This document shows, piece by piece, positions 55,752 to 64,000 of a DNA stretch of 64,000 nt. Below the pieces are notes generated by a model. The model was not told where the DNA came from and did not search any database. It was given only the letters and a program-made list of their open reading frames with translations. Source of the DNA: JASGTU01 sp963821815 (lineage in GTDB: Bacteria; Chloroflexota; Anaerolineae; Caldilineales; Caldilineaceae); contig CAWGFG010000006.1 of NCBI GenBank assembly GCA_963821815.1, forward strand, positions 1,798,001 through 1,862,000. The letters run 5' to 3'. The position numbers and the translations under genes were made by a program. The stretch's first letter is position 1; every line of letters begins with the position of its first letter.

Positions 55752-55985
55752 ATGGACGCTGACGGCAATGATAGAACGGAAAGACCGTTTTATCAAGCCT
55801 ACCTAATTCGACTGTGGCGCGAGAGTAGGAAGGGAACGTGGCGCGCCTCCGCGCAGTCTGTCACGGATGGACACGTTACACGTTTTGGCACATTGCAGGC
55901 GCTATATGCCTTCCTAGAACGAGAGACGTGGGAAGCCACCAGTGAACAGCTTGAATCCAAGGAGCAGGACCGCGGAGAGCAATAA
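55752..55985 (+). CDS. Small conserved hypothetical protein
   Basis: The 77-residue protein reads FYQAYLIRLWRES, then WRASAQ, HVTRFGTLQALYAFLERE and an acidic Gln/Glu tail. I recall short proteins of Chloroflexota with the same order (YLxRLWR, WRAS, RFxxLxALxxFLE), always of unknown function, but cannot verify that here. ATG 55752 is chosen over an upstream TTG at 55719. It lies 229 bases from the STAND start in divergent orientation and 43 bases before the first giant secreted protein, so it may share its transcript. Confidence 0.7.
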   Translation: MDADGNDRTERPFYQAYLIRLWRESRKGTWRASAQSVTDGHVTRFGTLQALYAFLERETWEATSEQLESKEQDRGEQ

Positions 55986-56028
55986 AGCTAGTATCGCACG
56001 ACCATTTACGAGAAAGGATTCGGCAAAT

Positions 56029-59000
56029 ATGAACGTCAATAGGGCTTTCCCCACGTACCGACTGTTTTGCGTTGTCATGATGCTAGCAGTGTTGTTTCTG
56101 AGTCTGATGTTGTCAACGGCGCCAGCGTTGGCAGCTGACCCTGATTTCACCACCGACGATCCGCTGGAAGGAAACTGGGAGCTTTCACGCGTCACTGATC
56201 TGATGATGTACCAGACCCACGGCTTCGACAGCAATACCAAGTCGAACATCCACAACTACTTTCTCGATACAGAGGATGAAAAGATAACCTCCCAGTCCAA
56301 CAGGATCCTCCTCACCTCTCCCTGCTGGCTATCCGAACAGCGCCAGCCGCAGGTTACACGCGCCGGCCGCTTCTTTGCGATGGGCAACGACGTCGCCATC
56401 ACCATGGCGACGTCGGTCAATGCGGGCAACCCCAACTGTTCATCCACTAACGGCGACGCAAACATGGGGCTCTATATTGTCGATCCCAAGACGAATGCCG
56501 CACCGCTTTGGGTGCATTTCTCCGCCTCCGCCAAAGAGTCGGCTATGGCCATGGCCGATTTCAACCAGGATGGGTTTGAAGATCTGTTCATCCTCAACGA
56601 AACGGAAGCGTTCGCCGCGACGGCAACGGATATCCACGACCTGAGCGGAGGCATGACATTTGGGGTTCGAACTCACTTGGGTTCAACGGCTCTAGCCCCG
56701 AAATGGGATCCGGTCACAGCAGACTTTAACGATGATGGCTTAATCGACGTCGCCTGGATCGGCCAGAACTCCACCCTCTATTTCGCCACCGTCTGTCCCG
56801 GATCGGTGACCGGCACGGTCTGCTCGGGTAAGGCCGCCCTAGACGTCATCCTCAACCCGCTGAACTCAAGAAAAAACGTGCATACACCACCGAATGCAGA
56901 TTGCTGGTATACGAGCGATGAGGGCGACGGGCGCAGCCAGGCCCTCGCAGCCGGCAACTTCTTCACGGAATCTTCTGGCAGCACAGAGAAATTTGGCAGA
57001 TTGGTTGCACTTGGTTGCGCCACACCGGAGTCCGGCAAAAAGATGCGGGCCTATTCATACAAGTTCGACAGCACGATGACTGTGACACAACAGCAATTCA
57101 TCGACATAGCAACATGCCAGGATGCGTGTGGCTCCGTCTACGCTGAGGGGGCACGACTGCAGTGGAACGCCACGTCGGAGCAGGTTGTCTTTACCTATTC
57201 AAATGTGGAATCAGTACAAGACCAACTCTATCCCAGGCAGCAATATCTCGTTGGCGTCGTTCACTTTCAAGGCGCCAATATGTCGGCTCCGTTCAACATT
57301 TACAAGAGTATCAATCCCTGGACTGACCCGCCGGAGGCTGGGAATCTTGGGCTGGCGACAGGTCATTTCTCTTCCATTCCGGACAGTAACACCAGTCCGG
57401 AGGCGTACAATCTGCAGATCGCGGTCGCGCTCAACCTTTCCCCACCAGAAGTCTATATCTTCACGGTAAACGTTCCCCACAGCTATTCACCTTCCCTGGC
57501 AGCGCACACAACGCTTGAGTCTTCACTGGGCATCCCTGTGCAGAATACAGCATTCAACAAGTTGTTGGCCGCTGACCTTCAGGGGCGCGCGGACCGGCTC
57601 GGACCGCCGACCAAGATCAAGGTTGAGTCCCACCTGCAGCCGTCCGTCGTGCTGGCTTCGCCGCCCATGCATGCCGACTATGTGTTGCCCAATCAGCAGA
57701 CCGCCAGCGAAGCATCCATCCTGAACATCACGGCGGCGCCCGCCGGTTTCTACACAGCATATACACAGGGCGGCTCTGCGAAATCGGAGTCTTCGCGCAC
57801 CGACACCACAAGCTACACCTACAGCTACGCCGAATCGACATCCGAGAAGTTCAGCTTTAATGTGCCCCTCATCAGCGGCGTGAGCGGCTCGTTTCAGCAA
57901 TCCTGGAAGCAGCAATACAACAAGACGTCTACCAACTATTCGTACAGCAAAGTCGAGAACGACTACTCGCTGGCGCAGGGCTCGGGGCTGAATGACACCG
58001 TCTGGTACCAGTCCAACGATTTCTACGTCTACTTCTATCCCGTGCTCGGCCAGACCGTCTGTCCAGAGGACATGCCGAACTGCGACGCCAGCCAGATGCA
58101 GCCGCTCTACATATCATTCTCCGGCCCTGTGAATTCCACCATTTCGCCGCTGGATGGCGGGACGACAGAATGGTACCAGCCGGTGCACGAGGAAGGGCAG
58201 CTTTTCTCCTATGTGTGGGACATCTCGCAGCTCAAGGCGCGCTTCCCCGAAAGCGGCGTCATGTCCACTAACGAGGTGATCCTCACCACCGATCCGGCGG
58301 CGCCCTTTCAGAGCAAGGTGGAATGGATTTCCGATACCAGCGACAAGACCTCGACACAGAACACCTACACCCATTCGTTCGCGACCGACAACAGCATCAC
58401 GGCAGGCGGAATCGACAAGGATGAAGGCGGCGCAGAGTTCTCGGGGAGCTTTGACTATAGCAACAGCAAGGCGGTGTCGACGCTCAATACCTCCAGCACC
58501 GATCTGGGCGCCTATACCCAGATCGACCTGTACCGGCCCGCCTTCCAGGGCGTGGGATCCGATAGCTACAAGTATTCATTCCAGCCGCTGGTCATCAACC
58601 AGGGTGCGCCGACCGGCACGGTTCAGGTCATCGACGCAGCGCCAACGGTCTACGCCACGACCGGTACGATTGCCACGGAATACGTGATGAAACCCCCCAC
58701 GGACGCTACGCAGGGATGGGGTGATCGGTGGAAAAGCGCCGATACCTGGTACACGCAGAACATCGACGTCGCGCTCAACCATCCTGATCGCTGGTTTGAC
58801 GGCATGAAGGTGTGTGAGGCTACGGAACAATATTCGGGGCAATGTCTCCAACCCTATCTCCCCCAGCTCAAGACCTTTGGCGCGGCCAACGACGAGCCCT
58901 ACATGAGCCAGTGGCATCACATGCGCGGCTTGCTCGTAACGGTCGGTGCGCCGGGCGGACCGCAGCGCATTTCCGCACAGGTGGGTGACGCCATTTACCT

Positions 59001-59832
59001 GCAGGCGCGTGTCTACAATTACTCGCTCAAGGCCATGGACTCGAACGACCAGATCAAGGTCCAGTTCTACCGTCAGGGTTACGAGGACTCCGCATTGATC
59101 GGTGACGCCACGCTCATTGAAGAATCGACCGTCGGACCGCTGGCGGCTTACGGGAACAGCGCGCTCACACCCAACTGGACGACGGCGACAGCTAATTTCA
59201 CGGCAACCGAAGAGATTAGTGGCACGTATCAGGTCTTTTGGGTCGTCACCTGGGCAGAAGATGCCGGGGGCAACATGGTACAGGAGGTGAACGGCCACGG
59301 CCTCAACAGCAAGCCCGGTACACTGACATCGATTGTGCAAGTACCCATCCAAGCCGGCCCGGTAGTCCCGACTACAACGGGCAGCGGCACAACCTCCTTC
59401 ACCAATAACGTCGGACTCTATCATCAGCCGTTCTGTATTGGCGTGTGTGGAAACTCATTGGCTGCGTCGCCGGAGTCGCCCACTCTGACGATCAGAAACT
59501 TGGTTGCTGCGATTTCTGAGCACCAAAGATTCACACAGTATCTGATTGAAGCCGAGTTGCACGCTGAAAACGGTACGGCCGAGGCTGTGCAGATTTCGCT
59601 AATCGAAGAGCACGGAGGTCAGCGAACCATCCTGGATACGGATATTCTGCCCATCGTGGCTGAAGGTCACCAAGTGGTGCGGATTCCGTACGCGCCGCGC
59701 GAATGCGGTGACCAGACGTTGCTGCTAGAGGTACGCTCCTCGAACGCTGGAAGTAGCGTACAGCCTCTCAAAGTGGAGGCTCAATGTCCGCCGATCTATT
59801 TGCCTGTCGTCGCGGAAGGTTCCCATGAGTAG
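56029..59832 (+). CDS. Giant secreted FG-GAP protein, copy A of a tandem pair
   Basis: The 1267-residue protein has a signal peptide (hydrophobic 14-32, cleavage near ALA-AD). It carries Ca-binding FG-GAP/VCBS units at about 175-190 (DFNQDGFEDLFIL) and 231-245 (DFNDDGLIDVAWI). A conserved PPMHADYVLPNQ at about 545 precedes two alternating Ser/Thr-rich segments, about 590-645 and 770-830, that resemble amphipathic beta hairpins. Next come RGLLVTVG and YLQARVYNYSL, probably Ig-like domains. The end CPPIYLPVV is shared with copy B. Start ATG 56029 has AAAGGA; the frame from 55942 overlaps the small upstream gene. No enzyme motif is seen. Function unknown; surface or secreted. Confidence 0.85.
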   Translation: MNVNRAFPTYRLFCVVMMLAVLFLSLMLSTAPALAADPDFTTDDPLEGNWELSRVTDLMMYQTHGFDSNTKSNIHNYFLDTEDEKITSQSNRILLTSPCWLSEQRQPQVTRAGRFFAMGNDVAITMATSVNAGNPNCSSTNGDANMGLYIVDPKTNAAPLWVHFSASAKESAMAMADFNQDGFEDLFILNETEAFAATATDIHDLSGGMTFGVRTHLGSTALAPKWDPVTADFNDDGLIDVAWIGQNSTLYFATVCPGSVTGTVCSGKAALDVILNPLNSRKNVHTPPNADCWYTSDEGDGRSQALAAGNFFTESSGSTEKFGRLVALGCATPESGKKMRAYSYKFDSTMTVTQQQFIDIATCQDACGSVYAEGARLQWNATSEQVVFTYSNVESVQDQLYPRQQYLVGVVHFQGANMSAPFNIYKSINPWTDPPEAGNLGLATGHFSSIPDSNTSPEAYNLQIAVALNLSPPEVYIFTVNVPHSYSPSLAAHTTLESSLGIPVQNTAFNKLLAADLQGRADRLGPPTKIKVESHLQPSVVLASPPMHADYVLPNQQTASEASILNITAAPAGFYTAYTQGGSAKSESSRTDTTSYTYSYAESTSEKFSFNVPLISGVSGSFQQSWKQQYNKTSTNYSYSKVENDYSLAQGSGLNDTVWYQSNDFYVYFYPVLGQTVCPEDMPNCDASQMQPLYISFSGPVNSTISPLDGGTTEWYQPVHEEGQLFSYVWDISQLKARFPESGVMSTNEVILTTDPAAPFQSKVEWISDTSDKTSTQNTYTHSFATDNSITAGGIDKDEGGAEFSGSFDYSNSKAVSTLNTSSTDLGAYTQIDLYRPAFQGVGSDSYKYSFQPLVINQGAPTGTVQVIDAAPTVYATTGTIATEYVMKPPTDATQGWGDRWKSADTWYTQNIDVALNHPDRWFDGMKVCEATEQYSGQCLQPYLPQLKTFGAANDEPYMSQWHHMRGLLVTVGAPGGPQRISAQVGDAIYLQARVYNYSLKAMDSNDQIKVQFYRQGYEDSALIGDATLIEESTVGPLAAYGNSALTPNWTTATANFTATEEISGTYQVFWVVTWAEDAGGNMVQEVNGHGLNSKPGTLTSIVQVPIQAGPVVPTTTGSGTTSFTNNVGLYHQPFCIGVCGNSLAASPESPTLTIRNLVAAISEHQRFTQYLIEAELHAENGTAEAVQISLIEEHGGQRTILDTDILPIVAEGHQVVRIPYAPRECGDQTLLLEVRSSNAGSSVQPLKVEAQCPPIYLPVVAEGSHE

Positions 59833-60066
59833 CGGGTTGTAAATCTGAATTAGGCAGGTGAAACCGTTGGTTGGAGCATTGGCGCGATATGAAAAATCGA
59901 GAAGGTGGACAAGCGGTACGGTCGACACGGGCAGAATCTGTGAACAACACTGGCATGCAGAAGCAGCTGCCCAATATCAAAACGGATACGATACGGAGCC
60001 AGCCGAAATGGAATGCACGAGACATAGCACAGTTGGGCCAAATATCGCCCACAATAGGAGAAAGCA

Positions 60067-63000
60067 ATGACTCACACCAGGTTTAACATATCTCGATTTG
60101 TGAATACCCGTATGATGCTGGGTTTCCTTGTGCTGTTGCTCATAGCCGTGTGGTTTGGCGCCATGCCCGGGCGAGTTTATGCACAGGACCCCGACTTCAA
60201 CTCTATCAACGACCCGCTAAACGGCGACTACGAGCTTTTTAACGTCGACGATCTGCTCGTCATGCGAACAAAACCGCTGAGCAGTTCAACACAGTCTCAG
60301 GTCAACAACTACATCCTGGAAACCGCCAACGACAACATAAGCAGTCAGGCCAAACGCACGGTCAGCACACGCGACTGCTACATGAATGGCTATCGTCAGC
60401 CCCAGGTCACACGCGTGGGGCGCTTCTTCGATCTCCCGTATGACCTTATGGTCACGCTCGAACCTACCGCCCACGCGCAAGGAGCAGACTGCACGGCGCC
60501 GGGTGGTCAGCCAAACATGGGGTTTCATGTCGATAGTCTCTCCTCCGGCACGACACTCTTCGGCGAAGAGTTCGTCATGTCTGCCGAAAACACCGCAATG
60601 GCGATGGACGACTTCAATCAGGACGGGTTCGACGACCTGCTGATCTTCAGCGGTTCGGGAGTGTTCGCAGCCAGCGCCAATGTTGTGACCGACACGAGCC
60701 AGGGCATGACGCTGTTCGCGACCACTGCATTCACGGCGGCGGGAATGGCGCCCAGGACCGACCCCACTACCGGTGACTTCAACGGAGACGGACTCGTCGA
60801 CACAGCATGGGCGGCGTACGACAAAACGGTTCACTTCGCAACAGTTTGCCCCGACGATATTGCAGACACGGTCTGTGAAGGAGCAGCTGCCTTCACCGTG
60901 ATCCTGGATCCGCTGCAGTCCAGAGAGAAGACCATCAACATGCCTGTCGAACTCACTGGATGCACATATGGTAATGGACCTTGGGGTGTCGGCATTGCTG
61001 GCGGCGATTACGCGTCCGACGGCAGCGACGGTCTAGTAACAACCAGCATAGCGAAGGGCACCGGTGACTGCTCACTGTACGCCTACTGGTGGGAATTCAA
61101 TGCCGATTTCAGTCTTGTCGATGGCAAGGCGATCTCCAGCGTGACGCTGAACACCAATGCGCCGTTGGACGTGTACGCCACGTCTGCGAGTCTGGACTGG
61201 TTTGGCAGAGGCGACCAGGCGGTGATAGGCGTGGGTCACTACGTTTTGGACAACGACTGCCAGTCCGGTCATGTCTTGATAAAGGTACTGGCAGTCGTAT
61301 TAACCTTCAGCGGCGGCACAATGACCAACCATCACCAGGAATTGGGCGCCTATGATTCATGCGTGGGTTGGAATAGCAGCGTGCAGATACCGGTCTTGAA
61401 TGGCATGGCAGTGGGACACTTTGCCGCTGTGCCAGACAAACCGAACCCCGATACCGACTATACCCAGCGAATCGCACTATTGAACAACTATTATGGCGTC
61501 ATCTTTAACCTTGGCGTGGACCCGTCCAACAACTACAAGTTCACGCTCATCAACACGCCGGTAGTGGACTCCAGTCTAGGACTGAATTACAGATCTTCTC
61601 CGGCAGGAACTAATCAGACCAACTGGCTGGTTGCCGGCGACCTTCAGGGACGCGGCATGCGCCTGGGCGCTCCCAACATTGTTCGGATCACGAATCACTC
61701 AGAACCTACCATCATCCTGGGTCATCCGCCTATGCACGCGGACTACATTCTGCCCAATCAGACGACGTCGACGATTTCGGATGTTGTGAACTTCAGCGTA
61801 GTGCCCGATTCATTCTATTCACTTTACGACACAAAGTTAACTAACACTGAGCAGTCCTCGAACATGCACACCACCAGCAATTCGTACGGATTCAAGGAGT
61901 CGGCTAGCGAGAAGTTCAAGCTAAACGTGCCCTTGGTTTCCATGATTCAGGGCAACCTCACCCAGTCGTGGCAGCAGAAGTTCACCAGTACCACGACCAA
62001 CAACGATTACTCATACAGCAGCCAGGAATTTGACTCTTCCACTCGAACAGGTTTCGGAGATCAGATCTGGATTAACGAATATGATTTCAGCATCTATTAC
62101 TATCCGGTGATAGGCCAAACGGTCTGTCCCAACGACAAGCCCGGCTGCAGCGCAAGCGAGGAAGAGCCGCTCTACGTGCAGTTCTCCGGTCCGAGCAACA
62201 CGCAGTCCAGCTCAGTCAGCGGGCCGCGGTTGGAATGGTATCAGCCTCTCCATGAGCCGGGGCAAATCTTCTCCTATCCAGCGTCCTACGCTTTACTGGA
62301 GAAACGTTACTCGGGTTTGATTCCGCTGTCCGGCACTTCACCCACCGGCTTCTACACCGATGATTCGCCCAACACGGAATCGGCTAACTGGAGCGGTCAA
62401 AGCGGCAGCTCCGTCTCGACTGGAACGTCACGCACTCATTCGTTTGAGAGCGACAATTCGATCACGGTCGGGCCTCCCAAGTTGCTGGATGTAAAGGGAC
62501 CGGGGCTGCAGGTTTCAGGATCATTCGACTATAACAACAGCAATGCAACCTCCACATTGAATACATCCTCTACTTCTGTTGGAAGTTCCACCGGCATTGG
62601 TATAGCCAAACCGGGCACCTTCCCAACACCGGGTCTATACGAATACAGAATCCAGCCATTCATCTTTGGCGCACACAACCCGGTAGGTACGGTGCAGACG
62701 ATTCCAGTGACAGGAACCGTGGGTACAACGGGCCCGATTCGGGCAGCTTTCGCTGCTAACCCGCTGGCGCAGGCATCAGGTACCTGGTGGCAAACCAGCC
62801 CCTATGCTGAATACATCGATGTGGCGCTCAACCATCCGCAGCGATGGGCGAAGACATCGCAATCCAGCGATTCCGGGCTGAACTGCATCGATGCCAATAA
62901 CTGCGTCAGCTTCAATGAGCCGCAACCGGATGATTTGTGGAACAGCGAGTTCTACATGATGCGCGGACTTCTCGTGACCGTGGATGGTGCAACTGGTCCG

Positions 63001-63855
63001 CAACGGGCAACTGCATCAGTTGGAGACGATGTCTACTTGCAGGCGCGGGTCTACAACTATAGCCTGCAAGATATGCCGGACGGCAGTCAGGTGCATGTGC
63101 GCTTCTACCGCCAGCAGATCGTAAATACGAAGCCAACTAGCGATAGTGAGTTAATCGCTGAGACTACGCTAGACCCGCTAACTGGTTTTGCCAGCGCGGT
63201 TTCGCAAAATGTGGAGAACTGGGCAGTCGCCGTAGCTCCTTTCACCTTGACCGACGACATGGCGGACAAGTACTACCTCTTTTGGGTCGTGGTGTGGGCG
63301 GAAGACAGCAACAACCAGCTGATCCAGGATTTGCCGGAGCACGGTCTAACTGAGATCCCGCAAACGCTTACCGCCATCGGTGATGTCCCCTTGGAACCGT
63401 ACAGCAACAACGCCGGCTATTTGCATATGCCGTTCTATGTGCAACCTACACCGACTACTGTGCAGGCAGACGCTGCTACCTCAACCTCAGCTGGCGCGCT
63501 CGGCATTGAGAACTTCCTGGTTACACGCACGGAACCGCTGGAGAGTCATATAGCGCTTGGCGAGCGATTACTTCTCGCCGCGGACGTGACATCCGCTGGA
63601 GGCGCAACCGATGGAGCAGTAGTCTACTTCAGTGTGTCCGACGGCCAAAACGTATCCGTCTATGACGTAGAGATCATCCCCCATATCCGCAACGGTGACG
63701 GTTTCCGCGTCAGTATTCCGTTCCGTGCGGAAAATTGCGGTAACCAGGAAATTGGGATTGAAGTGAACGGTGCAAATGGGGTTCGCACCGAAGAAACGAT
63801 TGATATCGAGGTGGCGTGTCCGCCGATCTATATGCCGGTTATCAACAAACAATAG
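60067..63855 (+). CDS. Giant secreted FG-GAP protein, copy B of a tandem pair
   Basis: The 1262-residue paralog of the preceding gene aligns along its whole length. It has a signal peptide (about 15-37, ending near VYA-QD), FG-GAP units at about 180 (DFNQDGFDDLLIF) and 235 (DFNGDGLVDTAWA), PPMHADYILPNQ, and alternating segments near 598-658 and 781-850 (SGSFDYNNSNATSTLNTSS). Then come RGLLVTVDG, YLQARVYNYSLQ, and the end CPPIYMPVI. A GGAGAAAG ribosome site precedes ATG 60067. Divergence is high outside these blocks, so the duplication is old. The 234-base gap to copy A holds no credible gene. Confidence 0.88.
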   Translation: MTHTRFNISRFVNTRMMLGFLVLLLIAVWFGAMPGRVYAQDPDFNSINDPLNGDYELFNVDDLLVMRTKPLSSSTQSQVNNYILETANDNISSQAKRTVSTRDCYMNGYRQPQVTRVGRFFDLPYDLMVTLEPTAHAQGADCTAPGGQPNMGFHVDSLSSGTTLFGEEFVMSAENTAMAMDDFNQDGFDDLLIFSGSGVFAASANVVTDTSQGMTLFATTAFTAAGMAPRTDPTTGDFNGDGLVDTAWAAYDKTVHFATVCPDDIADTVCEGAAAFTVILDPLQSREKTINMPVELTGCTYGNGPWGVGIAGGDYASDGSDGLVTTSIAKGTGDCSLYAYWWEFNADFSLVDGKAISSVTLNTNAPLDVYATSASLDWFGRGDQAVIGVGHYVLDNDCQSGHVLIKVLAVVLTFSGGTMTNHHQELGAYDSCVGWNSSVQIPVLNGMAVGHFAAVPDKPNPDTDYTQRIALLNNYYGVIFNLGVDPSNNYKFTLINTPVVDSSLGLNYRSSPAGTNQTNWLVAGDLQGRGMRLGAPNIVRITNHSEPTIILGHPPMHADYILPNQTTSTISDVVNFSVVPDSFYSLYDTKLTNTEQSSNMHTTSNSYGFKESASEKFKLNVPLVSMIQGNLTQSWQQKFTSTTTNNDYSYSSQEFDSSTRTGFGDQIWINEYDFSIYYYPVIGQTVCPNDKPGCSASEEEPLYVQFSGPSNTQSSSVSGPRLEWYQPLHEPGQIFSYPASYALLEKRYSGLIPLSGTSPTGFYTDDSPNTESANWSGQSGSSVSTGTSRTHSFESDNSITVGPPKLLDVKGPGLQVSGSFDYNNSNATSTLNTSSTSVGSSTGIGIAKPGTFPTPGLYEYRIQPFIFGAHNPVGTVQTIPVTGTVGTTGPIRAAFAANPLAQASGTWWQTSPYAEYIDVALNHPQRWAKTSQSSDSGLNCIDANNCVSFNEPQPDDLWNSEFYMMRGLLVTVDGATGPQRATASVGDDVYLQARVYNYSLQDMPDGSQVHVRFYRQQIVNTKPTSDSELIAETTLDPLTGFASAVSQNVENWAVAVAPFTLTDDMADKYYLFWVVVWAEDSNNQLIQDLPEHGLTEIPQTLTAIGDVPLEPYSNNAGYLHMPFYVQPTPTTVQADAATSTSAGALGIENFLVTRTEPLESHIALGERLLLAADVTSAGGATDGAVVYFSVSDGQNVSVYDVEIIPHIRNGDGFRVSIPFRAENCGNQEIGIEVNGANGVRTEETIDIEVACPPIYMPVINKQ

Positions 63856-63880
63856 GTAGCGTCAGCACTGGTATACAGCA

Positions 63881-64000
63881 ATGTTAATCGTACAGTTTTT
63901 GCGTCGGCAATCCGGTCCTCTACAAGACGCAGCGTTGCGGGTTGCCGACGATTACGGCACAGCAGCCGGAAATGCAAGAAGAACACGCATGATTCACACT
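63881..64000 (+). CDS. Possible start of a third paralog, cut by window edge
   Basis: A frame is open from ATG 63881 to the end. Its internal ATG at 63989 reads MIHT, similar to MTHT at the start of copy B, with a weak AAGAAGAA before it. The array may therefore continue, but four residues are too few to prove homology. Confidence 0.3.
   Translation, partial: MLIVQFLRRQSGPLQDAALRVADDYGTAAGNARRTRMIHT

Noticed and set aside
59871..60086. 71-codon frame between the two giant paralogs
   Set aside because: No ribosome site, low-complexity charged content, and it runs into the start of copy B.

Overview
The window looks like chromosome from a free-living bacterium of the phylum Chloroflexota (Caldilineae/Anaerolineae type). 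I infer this from the combination of features, not from a marker gene. They are a one-piece glycyl-tRNA synthetase, a B-type (ba3) oxidase operon with SCO proteins, a HoxEFUYH hydrogenase, a BTAD/NB-ARC/WD40 regulator, secreted FG-GAP proteins ending in a Y-[LM]-P-V motif, frequent TTG starts and moderate GC. Most of the window is densely packed housekeeping sequence. The accessory-looking parts are about 23.9-32.0 kb and 50.6-64.0 kb.

Layout. 0-1 kb: the end of an unidentified gene, then a promoter-to-terminator unit with no ORF (candidate structured RNA), then a small SWIM zinc-finger protein. 1.3-6.9 kb: a flippase-like membrane protein, UDP-glucose dehydrogenase, a catalytic plus non-catalytic M16 peptidase pair and AcpS. 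6.9-13.4 kb: a homocysteine methyltransferase/MTHFR fusion (minus strand), a site-2-type protease and fused GlyQS. 13.7-16.7 kb (minus): a LysM/PA14 secreted protein and a beta-CASP nuclease with an apparent frameshift. 17-22.7 kb: a membrane protein, adenine deaminase, two aminotransferases and a TauE/SafE permease. 22.9-32.8 kb: a DUF4349 lipoprotein, then a sugar ABC transporter operon with a DUF3604 protein and a degenerate metzincin-like membrane protein. This block is flanked by a decayed and an intact copy of a YjbR-family gene. A CBS-like/HEPN-like protein follows.

32.8-36.1 kb (minus): glycine dehydrogenase gcvP behind a tandem glycine riboswitch and terminator. 36.7-42.4 kb: hoxEFUYH plus a maturation protease (bidirectional NAD-linked NiFe hydrogenase); hoxH has an apparent N-terminal frameshift. 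42.7-47.1 kb: two SCO proteins and ba3 oxidase subunits IIa, II and I. 47.4-50.2 kb: pyruvate phosphate dikinase. 50.3-50.6 kb: initiator tRNA-fMet and a second CAT tRNA, next to a decayed integrase-like frame.

50.6-64 kb is the most unusual part. A 1428-residue STAND regulator (BTAD DNA-binding region, NB-ARC ATPase, 14 WD40 repeats) is divergent from a small conserved protein and two giant secreted FG-GAP paralogs. A reading frame that may be a further gene of this group starts at the right edge. Each paralog carries two Ser/Thr-rich alternating segments that resemble insertion hairpins of beta-pore-forming proteins. My best candidate for an undescribed system is this STAND-controlled secreted-protein array; that functional link is inference.

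Hydrogenase and high-affinity oxidase side by side suggest hydrogen metabolism coupled to low-oxygen respiration. Two independent one-base frame breaks, both in G/A runs, could be real or assembly errors.
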